Assembly (NCBI RefSeq): GCF_000002425.4
Contig: NC_037264.1
Coordinates: 14,386,808-14,450,807, forward strand
Length of the DNA: 64,000 bases
Source: Physcomitrium patens
Lineage: Eukaryota; Streptophyta; Bryopsida; Funariales; Funariaceae
Reading direction: 5' to 3'
The position numbers were made by a program, and so were the translations under genes. This document shows positions 1 through 12,887 of the stretch, piece by piece. The notes beneath the pieces are model-generated. The model had not been told where the DNA came from. It searched no databases and saw only the letters and a program-made list of their open reading frames with translations. Each line of letters begins with the position of its first letter. The first letter of the stretch is position 1.

Positions 1-370
1 GAAAATATTAAGCAATGTGCTTAGGCTCTCAATATCTTAGATAGAACTTTACTGTTTGTAAAAATCTTTGAAATTTTGATCTTTTTCCATCAAAATTTTT
101 TAGCATATTTATCCTTACTTCTTTCATATTTGAAATAGCAAAGCTTCTTGGATTTAGTTTTGAGCTTAATTTATTTACTTCTCTTAATTGTATAACTTTT
201 TGGTATAGACTTTGAAATTTATTATTAACCTCTTCCATAGGTGTGAAAATATTACCTCTATGAGTGACATTAAAGATACATAAGATTTTTAATTTTAGAG
301 TATTAATAAGCTCATTGTTCAATGTATATGAAGTGATGAATAGCTTCCATATTAAGAAACCAATGTTCAT
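1..370 (-). pseudogene. Alpha-family Ty3 gag fragment, minus strand
   Basis: A 113-codon open frame at 29-370 on the minus strand resembles the N-terminal half of the alpha gag at 2956-3290: both contain a 'TPxEEVN/TPIEEIN' segment, then a Q/L-rich stretch, then 'RINMxKxFD/N..KFQRFL', the typical entry into the Ty3 capsid domain. In the element this would be the capsid protein that packages the RNA. The rest of gag and pol is absent here because the window begins inside it. It lies opposite to alpha1 and is probably the host into which alpha1 inserted. Family assignment is by similarity to the other copies in this window only. Confidence 0.55.
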
Positions 371-934
371 CTTTTATTGTATGTGATTTGAAAAAAAATA
401 ATTAGAACAAAAAGCTTATAAGATGTATATATGCACATAAAATGAAGAAGAAAAGTTCTTCCACTTCATTTATTTTTTATGTTGATTTTGATTTTTTATT
501 TATATAAGAAGTTATCAAAAATATTTTTAATAATTTTGGACTTATTTTTAAAATAGTCTAATCTCCAAAGTTTCATTCTTTTGCAATGAAGGCATGAAGT
601 GATTGTTTTTGTTTTTTTTTTTAAATATTTGTAGTCTTATATAGATTGTTTTGAAGCTGTTCTTATTTTTCACTAGCCTTAGTCTTAGGATTTTGTAAAA
701 AAGGCTTGAAAATTTAAAGACAATCTTTTTATAATTGTTTCATCCTAAATGAGAATTGTAATTTATTTTAGAAGTATAAATTGTGTTGTGCATAGTATTT
801 GAATCATTGTGCCATATTATAATAGCATAGACCTCATAAGTGTGAAGATTTTTATTTGTGGTAGGATAAACACTCTTATAGAGTAACTTTGTTAGAAAAA
901 GATCTTAAAATTATATAAATATTATGTAATATAT
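371..934. other. AT-rich sequence, no gene seen
   Basis: No open frame or repeat match that I can support. By position it would be leader sequence of the minus-strand gag fragment at 29-370, but it does not clearly resemble the alpha leaders elsewhere in the window. Confidence 0.4.
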
Positions 935-2697
935 TATCATAGACATACATATTTATTTAGATGAGAAGTATTTAATAAAAGATAAATATGGATATATTTA
1001 ATGTTATCACATGGAAATACTTTTTAGAAGCTTTATAGATACATATTTTATTTAAAATTTATTTATAGTTGATTAATAGGTTAAAAAATTAGCCAATAAA
1101 TTAATCATGTATTACATATGTTAGTGGCTTGTAGAACAAGCTAACTACATGGCATTGTCATATTGTAATTATTTATAGTATGTAAAAATTAACTAAAACA
1201 TATAATATATTTATAAGTGTTGATGTATATTAAAATAGTTATTAGGTTAATTTAAAAAGAGTTAATGTAATAATATTTATTTTGAGGTTTATCTATGTTG
1301 ATTATAATATTTAAATTATATAGAATTTAGATATTTAGTATAAAATTTGAGGAGAAGATTGATGCTCAAAAATGAAGATCTAGATCTCTAAGAAACTTAA
1401 TTGGAGGGATGAAAGTAAGGTATGGATGGATGAAGGCTGAAAAAAAAGATCTTCATCCCTATTGGTCAAAGGCCATGTCCAATAGGCATTCAGTATGTTG
1501 TTTGTAACTATAACAAGAAAACAATTGAGAATCAAAAGCAAAGATTATAAGGTTTAGAATTTGGGTTATAATTTGTGTACAAATTTTAGAGGATTTGGAA
1601 TTAAGGTGATGAAGTTATAGTTATTTAAAATTAAGATGACTTTTTAAGACATACTATTACTCTTTTGAAGTTACAAGGAATTTATGATAGGTGTTGGACA
1701 TCAAGAGATTAAACCACAAGGGCAATATGAAGATCTACATCTTTTGTAAAAGAATTTTTATATTTAAAGATTGTATGAAGAAGTTATAGAGCATTGAAGA
1801 CAGCATATGTAATTCAAAGGCAATAAGTAAATCGCTTTATTGATAGTAATATTTGAAACCATACCTTAAATTTTTGGATGAATTTTTAGCTCAAAATTTC
1901 CAAAAATATGTATTATTAGGTTTAAAATCTATATATTAAAATTTTATGGTATTTAACTATTTATTTTGTAAGATATAAAAAAAATTGCATACAAGTATAT
2001 ATAAGCAAGGATTTGAAGATACTATTAGGATTTTTATAATATTTCAAGATCCAGAAGGAATTTGTAGTTGAAATTTGTTGCAGTAGTTATTGAAAGTATA
2101 TTACTACTTTATGTAAAATTTTAGTTTTTTTGGACAGTCCAATCATGAGTTATGAGCTATTGAAGTTTAGAAAAAAATTGTTTTAAAGATATACAAGGTT
2201 TTATAATATTTTTATTACATTTGGATGATCTTTGAGACTTAAGACTTATGTATTGATGTATATGTCCCTATAGGAATAATTTTATATATAAACTTGGTGT
2301 TTTTTTTAATCTTGAGGTTTGGTTGAGTAATTAATAATAGCTAGAAGTCCATCGCTTTCTTAAGAGAAATTCTCTCTATTCCAATAGCATATATATAGAA
2401 AATTTGTCTTATAAGTTATATATATGTCTTATAAATTGGACACATTTTGAAGGTCCTATAGAATGTTATCACATAGCTTCTAATTAGATAGTATATATGA
2501 ATATAAGAGTAAAGCTTTTTTTATTCTTATGAACAATTTTTGAATCTTTATTCTTATTTCAAGATTTTTTAATCTTCTTATTTTAAAAAATAGCTATTTT
2601 AATTTTAATATTATATTTATTTAAATTAAATATCTATTTTTTGAATTATACAATAATATATTAAAATTTTGATTTTTTAAGATTCATGTCCTTGATA
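935..2697 (+). mobile_element. Alpha1 5' LTR, split by a solo LTR-d
   Basis: The two halves are 935-1155 and 2391-2697, about 528 bp together. The LTR begins TATCATAGACATAC (from a TGTCA-type start) and ends in CATGTCCTTGATA, matching the LTRs at 3925-4465, 21772-22301 and 56680-57236. It is interrupted by LTR-d at 1156-2386. The LTR would carry the promoter and polyadenylation signals of alpha1; no specific promoter motif is readable because of decay. Alpha1 is the outermost + strand element: its gag follows directly, its middle resumes at 19833, and its end lies beyond the window. Confidence 0.7.
1156..2386 (+). mobile_element. Solo LTR-d inserted in the alpha1 5' LTR
   Basis: This 1231-bp LTR starts TGTCATATTGTAATTATTTA and ends in CTCTCTATTCCAATA. 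It is flanked by a perfect 4-bp duplication GCAT (1152-1155 and 2387-2390), and alpha1 LTR sequence resumes after it. Related copies lie at 58418-59530 (+) and 28826-30097 (-). No gag or pol accompanies it, so it is a solo LTR left by recombination between the two LTRs of a former element. Confidence 0.75.
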
Positions 2698-3924
2698 GTT
2701 TGAAAAAGATGTTAATTCATTATTCTTGTATTTTTTTTAGAAGTGAGTGGAATACCTCAATTCTATTATTATATTTTGAAAGTTCAAGACTATCCACCTT
2801 CAATCTAATATTTAAGTTTCCTAATAGTTTTTTTTTTCTTCAAAAGAGTGGACTATTCTTCTTTATGGAATTTGTTTTTAATAATACTGGTTGTAGATTA
2901 TCTTCCTCTAATTTGACTTTAAAATTTGTTTGATTTCTTTATAGAAGAAAAAATTATGGATGATATTCATGGTGGAAGTGAAAATAAATTTGTAACTATT
3001 ACAAATCTTCACGAGATTATCAATACTTTTAGGGTGGAAATCCCACGTATCTGTAATATCAACTATGGAGGTAGTATTCCAACACCTATAGAAGAGATCA
3101 ATACTGAAGTTTAAAGTCTACACTAAAAAATCGTGCAATTGAAAGAAAAAAAGAGATTAAGTTCATAGCTACATCTAAGAAGTCTTACTTTTACAAGTAT
3201 AAAGGAGTCAAGGATAAATATGCCAAAGAAGTTCAATAGAATAAAAACAAAGTTTCAAAGATTTCTATAATAAATAAAGCTCTATCTAAGGTTACATTCT
3301 TCTCAATACCTTGATGGATTTTCTAAAGTTAGATTTTTAGGTCCATTTTTCTTTAGGAGTACTTTCTCTTAATTTGTACCTTTGATGGAAAAAGATTCAT
3401 TATTATTTTATGATTTCAATTTTTTTATAAAGTTTTCATGGCTATATTTGAAGAAAGTATTTAAGAAATGATAGCAAAGATCAAACTTATATATTTATGA
3501 CAAGGATCACATTCAGCTACTATATAGGCTATTGTATTTTGAAACCTTGCTTACAACATAGATTGGAATAATAAGGCCTTATCAATCAATTTTGATATGG
3601 CTTAAAAAATAATGTTAAAAATTTATAATTGATGATGTAATCTATATTACAAATAAGAATAGAGTCATTGAAATAATTTATTGCTTAAACCATTGCATGT
3701 AATAATTAATTCTTTAAAAGACACCAAAAACAAATTTTTAATTGTAGAGGTACAAATTAAGTCATGGTGATAGCTTCTAAGTTTACAGAAGCTTATTCAT
3801 CAAGATTGGAACCTATGCAAATTTACATGGTATATTTTAAACCTCTTATTGAAAAAAAAAGATAGGTTGTGCTTATATTATAGAAAATCTAAGCACATTA
3901 CGTAATATTATCCAAAGAAGCAAC
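2698..3924 (+). pseudogene. Alpha1 gag relic (leader, capsid, start of zinc knuckle)
   Basis: After a roughly 230-bp leader, a gag frame runs from about 2956. An open piece at 2926-3114 ends in '..TPIEEINTEV', and other frames continue with 'RINMPKKFN..KFQRFL' near 3210-3270. Around 3870-3920 the sequence matches the zinc-knuckle region of the other alpha copies ('LCLYYRKSKH' like), with tyrosine where the second cysteine is expected. Alpha gag would form the capsid and bind RNA. Many stops and frameshifts make it non-functional. It breaks at 3924, where alpha2 inserted with CAAC duplicated; the same gag continues at 19833. Confidence 0.65.
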
Positions 3925-4465
3925 TATCACAAACATACATATTTATTCCAATAATTATTTATATGATTAGACAAAAATAAGTAAATATAGATTAAATTCA
4001 TAACATCTTTTAAAGAAGATTTTTAAAAGCTTCATAGATGTGGTTTTGACTTTATATATATTTTTTTAGTTAATTAATAGGCTAAAAACTTAATCAACAA
4101 GTTAGCCATTTGATACATACATTAATAACTTATAAAAAAAGTTAACTATATAGTACATATATAGATAACTTGCCTTATAAGTTAAGTTATGTACGTAGCA
4201 AAGTTAACACATATTACAAGTACTATAGAATATCACCACATATCTCTTAGTTAGAAAGTATATATGGAGGTAAGAATTAAGACTTCTTCACTCTTTTCAA
4301 TGCCAATTTAGTCTTTAGTCTTGTTTTAAGACTTTTTAGTCTTTTTGTCTTTAGTAATAGCTATTCTAATTTAATCTTATATTATCTTTGAAAGATTATC
4401 TAATCTTTTTGAGTGATACAAGAGTATATTAACATTTTAGTTCTTTGAGATTCATGTCTTTGATA
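3925..4465 (+). mobile_element. Alpha2 5' LTR
   Basis: This 541-bp LTR begins TATCACAAACATACATATTT and ends TTCATGTCTTTGATA. It matches the alpha1 and alpha3 5' LTRs over its full length. It sits inside alpha1 gag; the left flank CAAC (3921-3924) recurs at 19833-19836, after the remnant of the alpha2 3' LTR. The gag leader of alpha2 follows. Confidence 0.75.
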
Positions 4466-5512
4466 GTTTAATAAGAAGGCTAATTTATTATTTTTTTCTT
4501 ATTTTAGAAGTGAGTAAATTATCTCACTTCTGTTGTTATATTTTGAAGGTTGCAGATTATCCACCTTTGAACAAATTTTTTAATATTCTAACACTTATTT
4601 TTTCTTAAAGAGAGCAGATTATTTTTCTTTGTAGAAATTTTTATTTGACATTAGAGGTTATGGATTATCTTCCTGTAATTTGATTTTTGAATTTTTTAAG
4701 TTATTTGAAATAGAAAAAAAAATCATAGATGCTATACTTGACAAAAGTGAGAATAGATTTGCAACTATTGTAGATCTTCACAAACTTGTCAATACTCTTT
4801 GGATAGAAATTTCATGCATCAGCAGTACCAATCACAAAAATATTATTTCTACACCTATGGAAAAAGTTTAGATTCTATATCAAGAAGTTTTGTAGTTGAA
4901 GAAAGCAAGTAGATTAACATCACAACCAAATCTAAAAATTCTTGCTTCTATAAATAAAACAAGGATAAGGATTAGTATGCCTAAGAAGTTCGATAGAATA
5001 AGATCAAAATTTTGAAGATTTTTGTAACAAATTAAGTTCTATTTAAGATTTTATCTCTTTTAATATCTTAATAAATTTATTCAAATTAGATTCACAGATA
5101 CACTTCTATCTAGAAGTATTTTTTTTATTTGCATCTTTAATAGAAAAAGATTCATGACTCTTTTATGATTTGAATTCATTTCTAAAAGTGTTTATAGCCA
5201 CATTCAAAGAAAACGATTGAAAAAGAGTAGCAAAGACTAAAATTTTATCTTTACAATAATGATCGCAATCAACGACCATATATGCTATTATATTCGAAAA
5301 CCTTACTTACAACATGGATTAAAATGATATAGCCCTTATTAATCAATATTGATATGGGTAGAAGAATAACACTAAAGATTTATTTTTTAAAATGTCAAAA
5401 GAAAATTCTTTGAAATAATTTATTGTTCAAGCCATTGCATGTGACAATCAGTTACTTGAAAGATGTTAAGAACAAAAACTTGGTTGAAGTAGAACAAGTC
5501 AAGTTTTGATAG
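4466..5512 (+). pseudogene. Alpha2 gag relic, N-terminal part
   Basis: An open piece at 4680-4871 contains 'DAILDKSENRFATIVDLHKLVNT', the same N-terminus as alpha3 gag at 22545 and alpha1 gag. Further frames give 'RISMPKKFDRIRSKF', the start of the capsid-like domain, and a region ending 'IVQAICDNQLLE' that matches the end of the capsid domain in alpha4 ('NQAIDFAMKCDNQLFE'). Stops are frequent. It is cut at 5512 by solo LTR-g and continues at 9459 with the zinc-knuckle region. Confidence 0.65.
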
Positions 5513-5555
5513 TGTCATATTATGTATTGTCTTATTTGAAAATGCTCCAAGCATT

Positions 5556-8057
5556 TGTATGAGCAGTTTTTTTTTCCTTCACATAAGTTCAATTTGATTT
5601 CATGGTACTTAGATTAAAATTCAATATTAACCAATGTGATTACTTAAGCCATAAATATAAAAAATTAATTAATTAATTAATTAAAATAAAAAATAAATGA
5701 TATAATAATCACAATTAATCAAATCAAGGATAACAAGTCAAGTATATAATTTTTATGATTTCTTAAACGTTATAGTCTAATAAATTAATTGCCTTCTAAG
5801 GTTTAAATGATAAAGCTTAAACTCTGAAAATTATGAATAAAAAATAAAATAAAATAAGTTAAAATTGATAAGTAAAAGTTAAGTGAAGAGTTTAAAATAA
5901 CCACAATAAAATTTGAAGTTAAAAAATAAAAGTTATAAATTAAGATTAAAAATAAATATAAAAATAAAAAGATAAGGTTAAATCTTTTTTCTTTTTTCTT
6001 TTAAAGATAAAGATAGAAGAAAAGATAAAACTTTTCTATTAATTATTGAAATGAGAGAAAAATTCTTAAAAAATATTAAATAATATTAAATAATAATAAA
6101 AAGATGATTAAGAATTAATATAGCAGATTGAATGCTAAAAAAATGTAATTAAAGGATGATTAGAGACGAAAATAATAACATACCTTGAATATGTCAAATT
6201 ATAGGCAACCACCTTTTCCACTCAAAAATTCACCAAAAAGTTCTTGAGACTCCAATGCATGTGAATTTTAGTGTAATCAAGGTTTACTCTAGCATGCTTT
6301 TGCCTTCTCAAATCTTATAGCAATCCAACCTGAAATGCTTGAAATATGGTTTTTTTCAAGTGGAGCCACTTGGATTGCCTTGGGAGTAGATCCCTTCTAC
6401 TTAAAAATTTACTAAAAGTTGGTTAATGATTCAAAGTTAACAACTCTAATTTTTTCTAAAACAAAACTTAGCAAGTTTTTTTTTAAAATAATATTTGCTA
6501 ACAAAACAATAGTAGGTATTAAGCTACTTTTTTCCAAAGCTAATTGTTCTAAACTACTAGGACAACTAAATAGTCCTCTTTCTAAAAATCATCAAAAAAA
6601 TTTCATAACTTAGAAGTTAGTAACTTAAATTTTCTAATAAATTAGACTTTAAATTATATTAATTATAGTAAGTTACATTAAAGTTGAGTTAGAAGTCACC
6701 GAGTTACAAATTTTCAAAGTTAACATTTTCACATTGCCAAGGGTAATAGACCCCCTACCACTTGGAAATTTGCAAAAAAATCCATTTAAGCTTTAGATTA
6801 CTTGTTGCTTGTGATGTTGAAAAATTGGAAACTTGAAAAAGATAAATATCAAATATTGCTCAAAAGCATAAAAAATTGAATGACTGAGAGGTAAAAAATA
6901 TGAAGGTAGTGACAAGGAGGGAGAAAATTCCTTCAATTAAAAACCTAGAAAACATTTGGCAGGACTTTGCCTTACAAAAGGAGGAAGAGAGAGAAGAAGC
7001 TTGGCCACCCAAGCTCTCTTAACCAACTGTGAGAAGGCCCAAAGGTGGCAGCTACATCTCCACAATCCAAATCAAAAAATTCCTAATTAAGATCAAAGGT
7101 CCACAATCATTCTAAATCTAAACCCAATTATAAGGCTAGAAATGCATATAACTCAAAAATTAAGACCTTTTGGCAAAACTAAAACTACCAATTTTTTTAA
7201 AACACATTTTTATCTCAAGATTGATTATTGACAAGTCCAAATTCAAATTCTAAATCATAAAAATTAATTAATTTGCTAATATAGTTGTAAGTTCCAACTA
7301 TAATTCTAATTTAACTAAGTCTACTTAGAAATCAGCAAGGATTCTTGCCATCACAGCCATGATAATCACCATTCTTTATTTCAAAATCTTTTAAACATGA
7401 ATTCTTAGCAAATCCAAAATCTAATTGCAATTTGACCTTGAATTAATATACTTGTGATTTTTTTTCTTTTTTTCAAATTTTCAACTTCAAATAGTGATAA
7501 AAATCACTAAGAAAGGAATTCTACTACAATAATTAGCTCACCTCTATCTTCTAGAAATCATCATAAATTTAACAATTATATTTTATATTTTTAATCTATT
7601 TAAATTACAACATGAAATATAAGCTTAAAAAAATCTTAGAAATTAAATAGGAGAATAGAACAATTAGATTTAAGAAATTTTCTAATTATAGTCAAATTAG
7701 GAATTAGCCTTGGAGTTGAAAACTAAAATTGTGGATTAATTCAAGATATAATTTCTAAAACTTAAAAGAGAAATTCTACTAAAATTCTAATTTTAGTATC
7801 AAAAAAATAATCTAGATCAAAAAAAGAATAATTATCCTTTTAAATTTACTATTTTTAGATTTTTTAACAATCACTAAATCTAATAATTAGAAGTATCTTC
7901 CTAATTAATAATATAAAAATATGAATAAAGTCATAATTATCTAAGAAAACTAATTTGAATCTATAGTTAATTATATTAGCATTAATATTAATAAAAATAT
8001 ATTAAAAGTCTTAAAAGTAATTATAACTAATCATTGGAGCTATTAATTATGCTCACA
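5556..8057. mobile_element. Unclassified 2.5-kb non-coding insert in LTR-g
   Basis: The LTR-g match stops at 5555 and restarts at 8058, so about 2502 bp are foreign. The insert begins TGTATGAGCA and ends TGCTCACA, a short imperfect terminal inverted repeat with TG..CA ends, as in an LTR. I find no gag, pol or transposase frame; the open piece at 6419-6613 is lysine/leucine-rich low-complexity sequence with no recognised domain. Flanks (CATT left, ATGT right) give no clean duplication. It may be a solo LTR of another family or a non-autonomous element. Confidence 0.45.
6203..6790 (+). repeat. Possible diverged tandem repeat, period about 183 bp
   Basis: A motif of the form 'CCCTTCTACTTAAAAATTTA' followed by A-rich sequence recurs at about 6203, 6388, 6572 and 6752, a spacing of roughly 180-185 bp. 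The sequence before each motif ends with a shared 'TTGCC..GGG.A.TAGA' pattern in at least two units. Divergence is high, so this is tentative. Confidence 0.3.
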
Positions 8058-9458
8058 ATGTGACTGTGAAAGGTAAAGTTGGGTTTTATAAGTATCCAAG
8101 AAATCCTATTAGGTTTCATCCATATAAAAAGAATAGAATTCGAATTTCAATTCAAAGGTGCTTAAAGTCAATAAAAAGTGCTCAAAAACACTCTTCTTAG
8201 TAACCTCAACTATATGCAAGTTCCAATTATCTTATTACTTTTATAATTAGATAATTTTTATTTCTCTTTGTGAGTCTTCATCCTACTCAATGAGGTATAG
8301 GAAGCTGTAACTTCTAATTTGATCATCCACTTCGTATAAAATTTTGCATAAAAATGACACTATAAGTCTTTTACATGCTCACAAAAATTCTATCCAATCC
8401 AACTTAAAAATTGTGAAAAAATATCCAAATAATTGTATTGATGTCACTCGATTGCCAACTCAAAAGTTAATGCAAATGTTCAAGTAGTAATTCTTCCTTC
8501 TATAATCATTAATTTTAGATCAAAATTGATATTTAATTTTATTTTTAATTTTTTTAACACCATATCAAATTTTATCTTATTCCAACCTTATTGTAGATCT
8601 TCAAATATCATAGAAATCTTACTCCACTTCAAACTGCTAACTTCCAATACCTTCTTTTATCAAAAATCAAATATCTCTTGATTGTATTATTAAATTAATA
8701 AAAAAATTTATACATACTTAGTACATCTAATCAACCAAGTACTATCAAATTTTGAATTGCATATGTGATATCAATTGTACAAAGTAGCTAAGAATACTAG
8801 CCTTAATTATATTGTATAGATTCAAAGTCACAAATACAAACCTTGATTTTGAAGAAAAATTGCAAAGTCATTCCAAATCCTATAAAAATAGGCCTTATGC
8901 CTTTGAAACAAGCTTAAAGCTAACTTTCCAATTCTAATTGTTGATCTCCAAATGTCCTCATATTTTGCCATAGGTAGTTGTTTTAGTGGCTAGAGGTTTT
9001 GATTTTGACCCTATCCTCTAAAAAGTTGATCCTTGGATATTAATCCAATCTATCATGAGAGTTTTTTAACTCAATCCTACCTTCAATTTAATCTTAATAT
9101 TAACTATATTAATTATTTATCTTTTTTATTTTATTTTTATTAATTTATGGTTTTTTTTAAATAATAAAAAAAATTCTATAACTTAGAAGGTAAAAATTAC
9201 TAGTCAGCTTTTAATCTACTAGCTTTTAAGATAAAAAAATAAACTAAGATTTTTTAAAATAAACTTAATTAAAATTTTTTAAAATAAATTAAATTTTTTA
9301 AAAGTTTGATAAATTTTAAATAACTTATTTAAGAGTTTTTAAAATAAACTTATTTAAAAGCTTTTTTAAAAGTTATGTTTAAATAGCTTGAATTATTATT
9401 GAATCAAGATGATTAGATATTAATTAGAATTTTATTTTTCTATTATAACATAATAATA

Positions 9459-9709
9459 GTAGCTCTCAAGTTTTCAAAAACTTATTTATCAAGGCCAAAA
9501 CTAATACAAAATAATAAAATATGTTTTAAATTTCTAAGAAAGAAAAAAGGAGTTAATATCATTAAGAAGATTTGTGCTTATATTTTGGTAAAACTTGGCA
9601 CACTATTCAATATTTTCTTAAGAAGCAATTCAATTACAAAATAAAGAGCATAAGTACCTAAAAGAACAATGTATCAAAAATCAATTTTTCTAGTTATAAT
9701 ACAGATTTT
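9459..9709 (+). pseudogene. Alpha2 gag relic, zinc-knuckle region
   Basis: This continues alpha2 gag after the LTR-g insertion. The text around 9550-9690 aligns with alpha3 at 60960-61150 and alpha4 at 27970-28110, where the CX2CX4HX4C knuckle ('LCLYYGEYKHIAQYY'-like) would be. The cysteines are replaced by other residues, as in the other alpha copies. It is cut at 9709 by LTR-i; the protease part follows at 11302. Confidence 0.6.
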
Positions 9710-11301
9710 TGTCATATGGCATGATTTTCTATCTAAAAATTTATCGGATACCTAACTATAGAGAATTTAGCTTTAACTTACTGGACAAGTTTCAATAAGT
9801 GATGTATTTTTATTATAAAGGCTAAATAATTATAATAATATTAGAAGATACATTAGTATTAACATTCTTTTATATTTAAGAAGCTTTATACATAAGGCTT
9901 TCCAAAGTATCTAGAAATGTCCTAATATCCTTTGTTATACTAAATCATAATTAACTAATTGCCAGTGAGTTTGATTTTTGATAAGGTCAAAGAAAATCCA
10001 TAATCTTCTTACAAATATCCATCGTTATATCATAAATTTTTCATAGCTCCTTATCTCCATCTTTATTATATGTATAAAGTCTTAGCTTCTAAAAATCTCT
10101 TTACTTTATATCAAATGTCCAAATTATTACAAAATCCTTTCAAAACATTTTTCTCACTAAAAATTCTTACTCTTTAAACTTTAAAAGAGATCATATCTAT
10201 TGATCTAACCATTCAAATTTTTTCAAATTTTTGGATAATATAGACTTTATTCTTAAGTTTTATTTATAAAAAAAATTTTAAAAATTAAAAAATATAAATC
10301 TACTATTGATTGTCTAGCATCTTAAAGACCCTAGTAAGTATTTTAAATCCTAATTTATAAGAATCTAAATAATATTTTTTCTATATCTCAAAAATCCAAA
10401 CTCTAAATACTACAAAATTTGTGTGTAAAGTTTAATAACATGATAATACATATTTTAAAAATAATTTAGTCAAAATCTTGTCAAATTCCTTAAGATGTAG
10501 CTCAAAATACAACCACTAGTAAATTGGGTTACTTATTGCCCTTAGATTGTAAGAATTGATTTTAAATTCTTATAATATCTTTATTCTAGCTTAGAATTTA
10601 TCAAGAAACATGTGAAAAGTTTAGCAAAAAAAAAGATCTGTCTAACTTCAGTTGCCAATCTTTAATTTTTTACTGTATACATGCATTATATCCAAAAGAG
10701 TGATAGTAGGTATAAAACCAACACCTTAACTTTGAGCACCTATATCTCTTTCATAAAAACTCCAAATCACACAAAATTTAAACCAAAATCATAGCCAAAA
10801 ATCTAAAATTTTTAAATTTAGCTTTCTAAGTTTAAATAGCCACAAAAGAATAATCCTAATTCCTAATAAGGCCTCAGGCAACCTTCTTGAAGCCTATTGG
10901 ACATGAATTTTGGCCAATAAGAATGGAGATTTTCATCATCCATCTCTATTCATCCATATAGATGCCCTAATTACTCTTTTCGCTACCAAAATCCTTCTTT
11001 AGTTCTTTCTCTTATAAGTTCTACATAATACATGATGTAAACATCAAATAAAAAAAATAAACAAGATTTCAAGAGTCATTATATCTAATAAAGGTGGCTC
11101 TAAATATATAAAAACTATTATCAACATAAAATCAACTTCAATAATAGCCTTTTTAAACTAATTACTTCAAAATAATAATCTAATTATATTTTGTAATCAA
11201 CTAAAATCTATTAATATAACTTTTACTATATTATATAATAAATTATATATTAGATATATATATGCATTATTTTTACATGGTAGCTAAATCACAATACAAT
11301 A
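9710..11301 (-). mobile_element. Solo LTR-i in alpha2
   Basis: A minus-strand LTR of 1592 bp. Its reverse complement starts TATTGTATTGTGATTTAGCT and ends in GATAGAAAATCATGCCATATGACA, matching LTR-i at 43099-44434, 17905-19477 and 24281-60519. Flanks are TTTT and TTAT. It separates alpha2 gag from alpha2 protease, with no coding inside. It contains the conserved block 'aggcctcaggcaaccttcttgaagcctattgg' region near 10870-10905 found in all LTR-i and LTR-d copies. Confidence 0.7.
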
Positions 11302-12887
11302 TTATGTATCTAGAATCATGTGTAATATCTAATAAATTTCTTATTTTATTTTATTATAATAAAGATCTTTCACCTTGTTTTATAATAGATGTATATATAG
11401 AACCTAAAAATCACAAAGTTTCTATATTATTAGATGTAAGAGTCTCAATTTATTTTATAGACTAAGATTTTATCAAAAAAATAAGAGATATTGTTAGTTA
11501 AGAAAATTAAACTTATACATATAAAAAATATAGATGGTCGTTTCTTATCTTTTAATGATGTTATCCATAAGAATATTTTTTTTGATGTAGCAATTAAAGA
11601 TCATAATTTGTATAGTAGTACTTAATGTGATAAGATCTCTTTTTAATCTAATTAATTTAAAACTATAATAATTAAAAAAATATATAATCTTTAAATAGAT
11701 TAAATTTCTTATATTTTTATTTTTTTATTAATTTAATCTAAATTCTATTATTCAAATAGTAATATATAAGTCTAATACATCCAAATCCTTATTAGAAGGC
11801 ACAAGAACTTTCATGGATGTCATAAAAGAAGGATCATTTTTTGCTATATATGCCACATTTATTATTGATGGTAAAAAGATGTAAATTGGTATTTTTAGCT
11901 AATATTAAGATTTCTAAAATATTTTTGGAAATAATAATATAAATATTCTTCCAAAATATGAGGATTATAATTGTTCAATTGATCTGGAAGAAAGAATTCA
12001 ACCAACATTCAGGCCAATCTACCATGTATTACAAAATGACTTGGCTGCACTAAAGAAGTACAATAATGAGAACTTGGTTAAAAACTTCATATGCCATTAA
12101 AAATCTCCAGCATGAACTCTTATTTTATTTGAGAAAAAAAAAGATGGATCTTTATAGATATGCATAGACTATCAAAGACTTAATAAGATCACCATCAAGA
12201 ATAGGTATCTTCTACCTTTGATTTCAAGCCTTCTTAATCAATTGAATTAAGTAAAGATCTATACGAAAATAGATCTATAAAGAGCATACAACTTGGTCAC
12301 ATCAAAAAAAAGAAAGATAAATAGAAGACTACTTTTTAAATTAAGTATGGACATTTTAAATATAATGTCATACCTTTTAAACTAACAAATATACTAGTTA
12401 TTTTTTAACATCTTATGAATGATATTTTTTATAAATTTTTTGATAATTTTATTATTTTTTATTTAAATAATATTCTAATCTATTCTAAAAATATAAAAGA
12501 ATATGAATTTTATGTTTGTTATATATTACAAAAACTTAGAGATATAAGATTATATGCCAAGATAGAAAAGTGTATATTTTATACTATTCATTTGAATTCT
12601 TGGGATCCATCATTTCCAACAAAGGACTAATGATGAATCCAAAGAAGGTCGAAATTATCATAGATTAGAATATTTTAAAAACAATAAGAAATATACAATA
12701 TATTTTGAAATTTACCAAATATTATAAAAAATTTATTAAGAATTTTTTCCAAGTTGTAACTCCTTGTATACGTCTAATATGTAAAGCCAAACTTAAATGG
12801 GACAAAGAAGTGACCTCAAATTAGATGGTGGATATCAACACACTACCAAAGAATAAACTAATACTTGCTCAGATACTAATGGAATGA
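11302..12887 (+). pseudogene. Alpha2 protease and reverse transcriptase relic
   Basis: The protease segment around 11370-11700 reads 'DVYIEPKNHKVSILLDVRVSIYFID', corresponding to alpha4 'DVYLGLNNYKASTLVDSRASSCFLD'; the catalytic D-S/T-G is lost (DVR). RT follows: the palm entry 'ICIDYQRLNKITIKNRYLLPLISSLLNQLN' pattern lies near 12160-12245, and an open piece at 12415-12630 contains 'YLNNILIYSKN' where a functional RT has YLDD, so both catalytic aspartates are replaced by asparagine. The frame breaks at the start of RNase H, where LTR-k inserted at 12888. Confidence 0.7.

Larger units (their letters stand above)
5513..9458 (-). mobile_element. Solo LTR-g in alpha2 gag, split by an unclassified insert
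   Basis: The LTR pieces are 5513-5555 and 8058-9458, about 1.44 kb together, on the minus strand. They match the minus copy at 22717-24038 and the reverse of the beta1 3' LTR (55123-56444). The flanks ATAG (5509-5512) and GTAG (9459-9462) fit a 4-bp duplication with one transition, and alpha2 gag resumes with 'gtagctctcaag', as in the alpha3 copy near 60918. It is a solo LTR of the beta1 type, with no internal coding. Confidence 0.65.
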
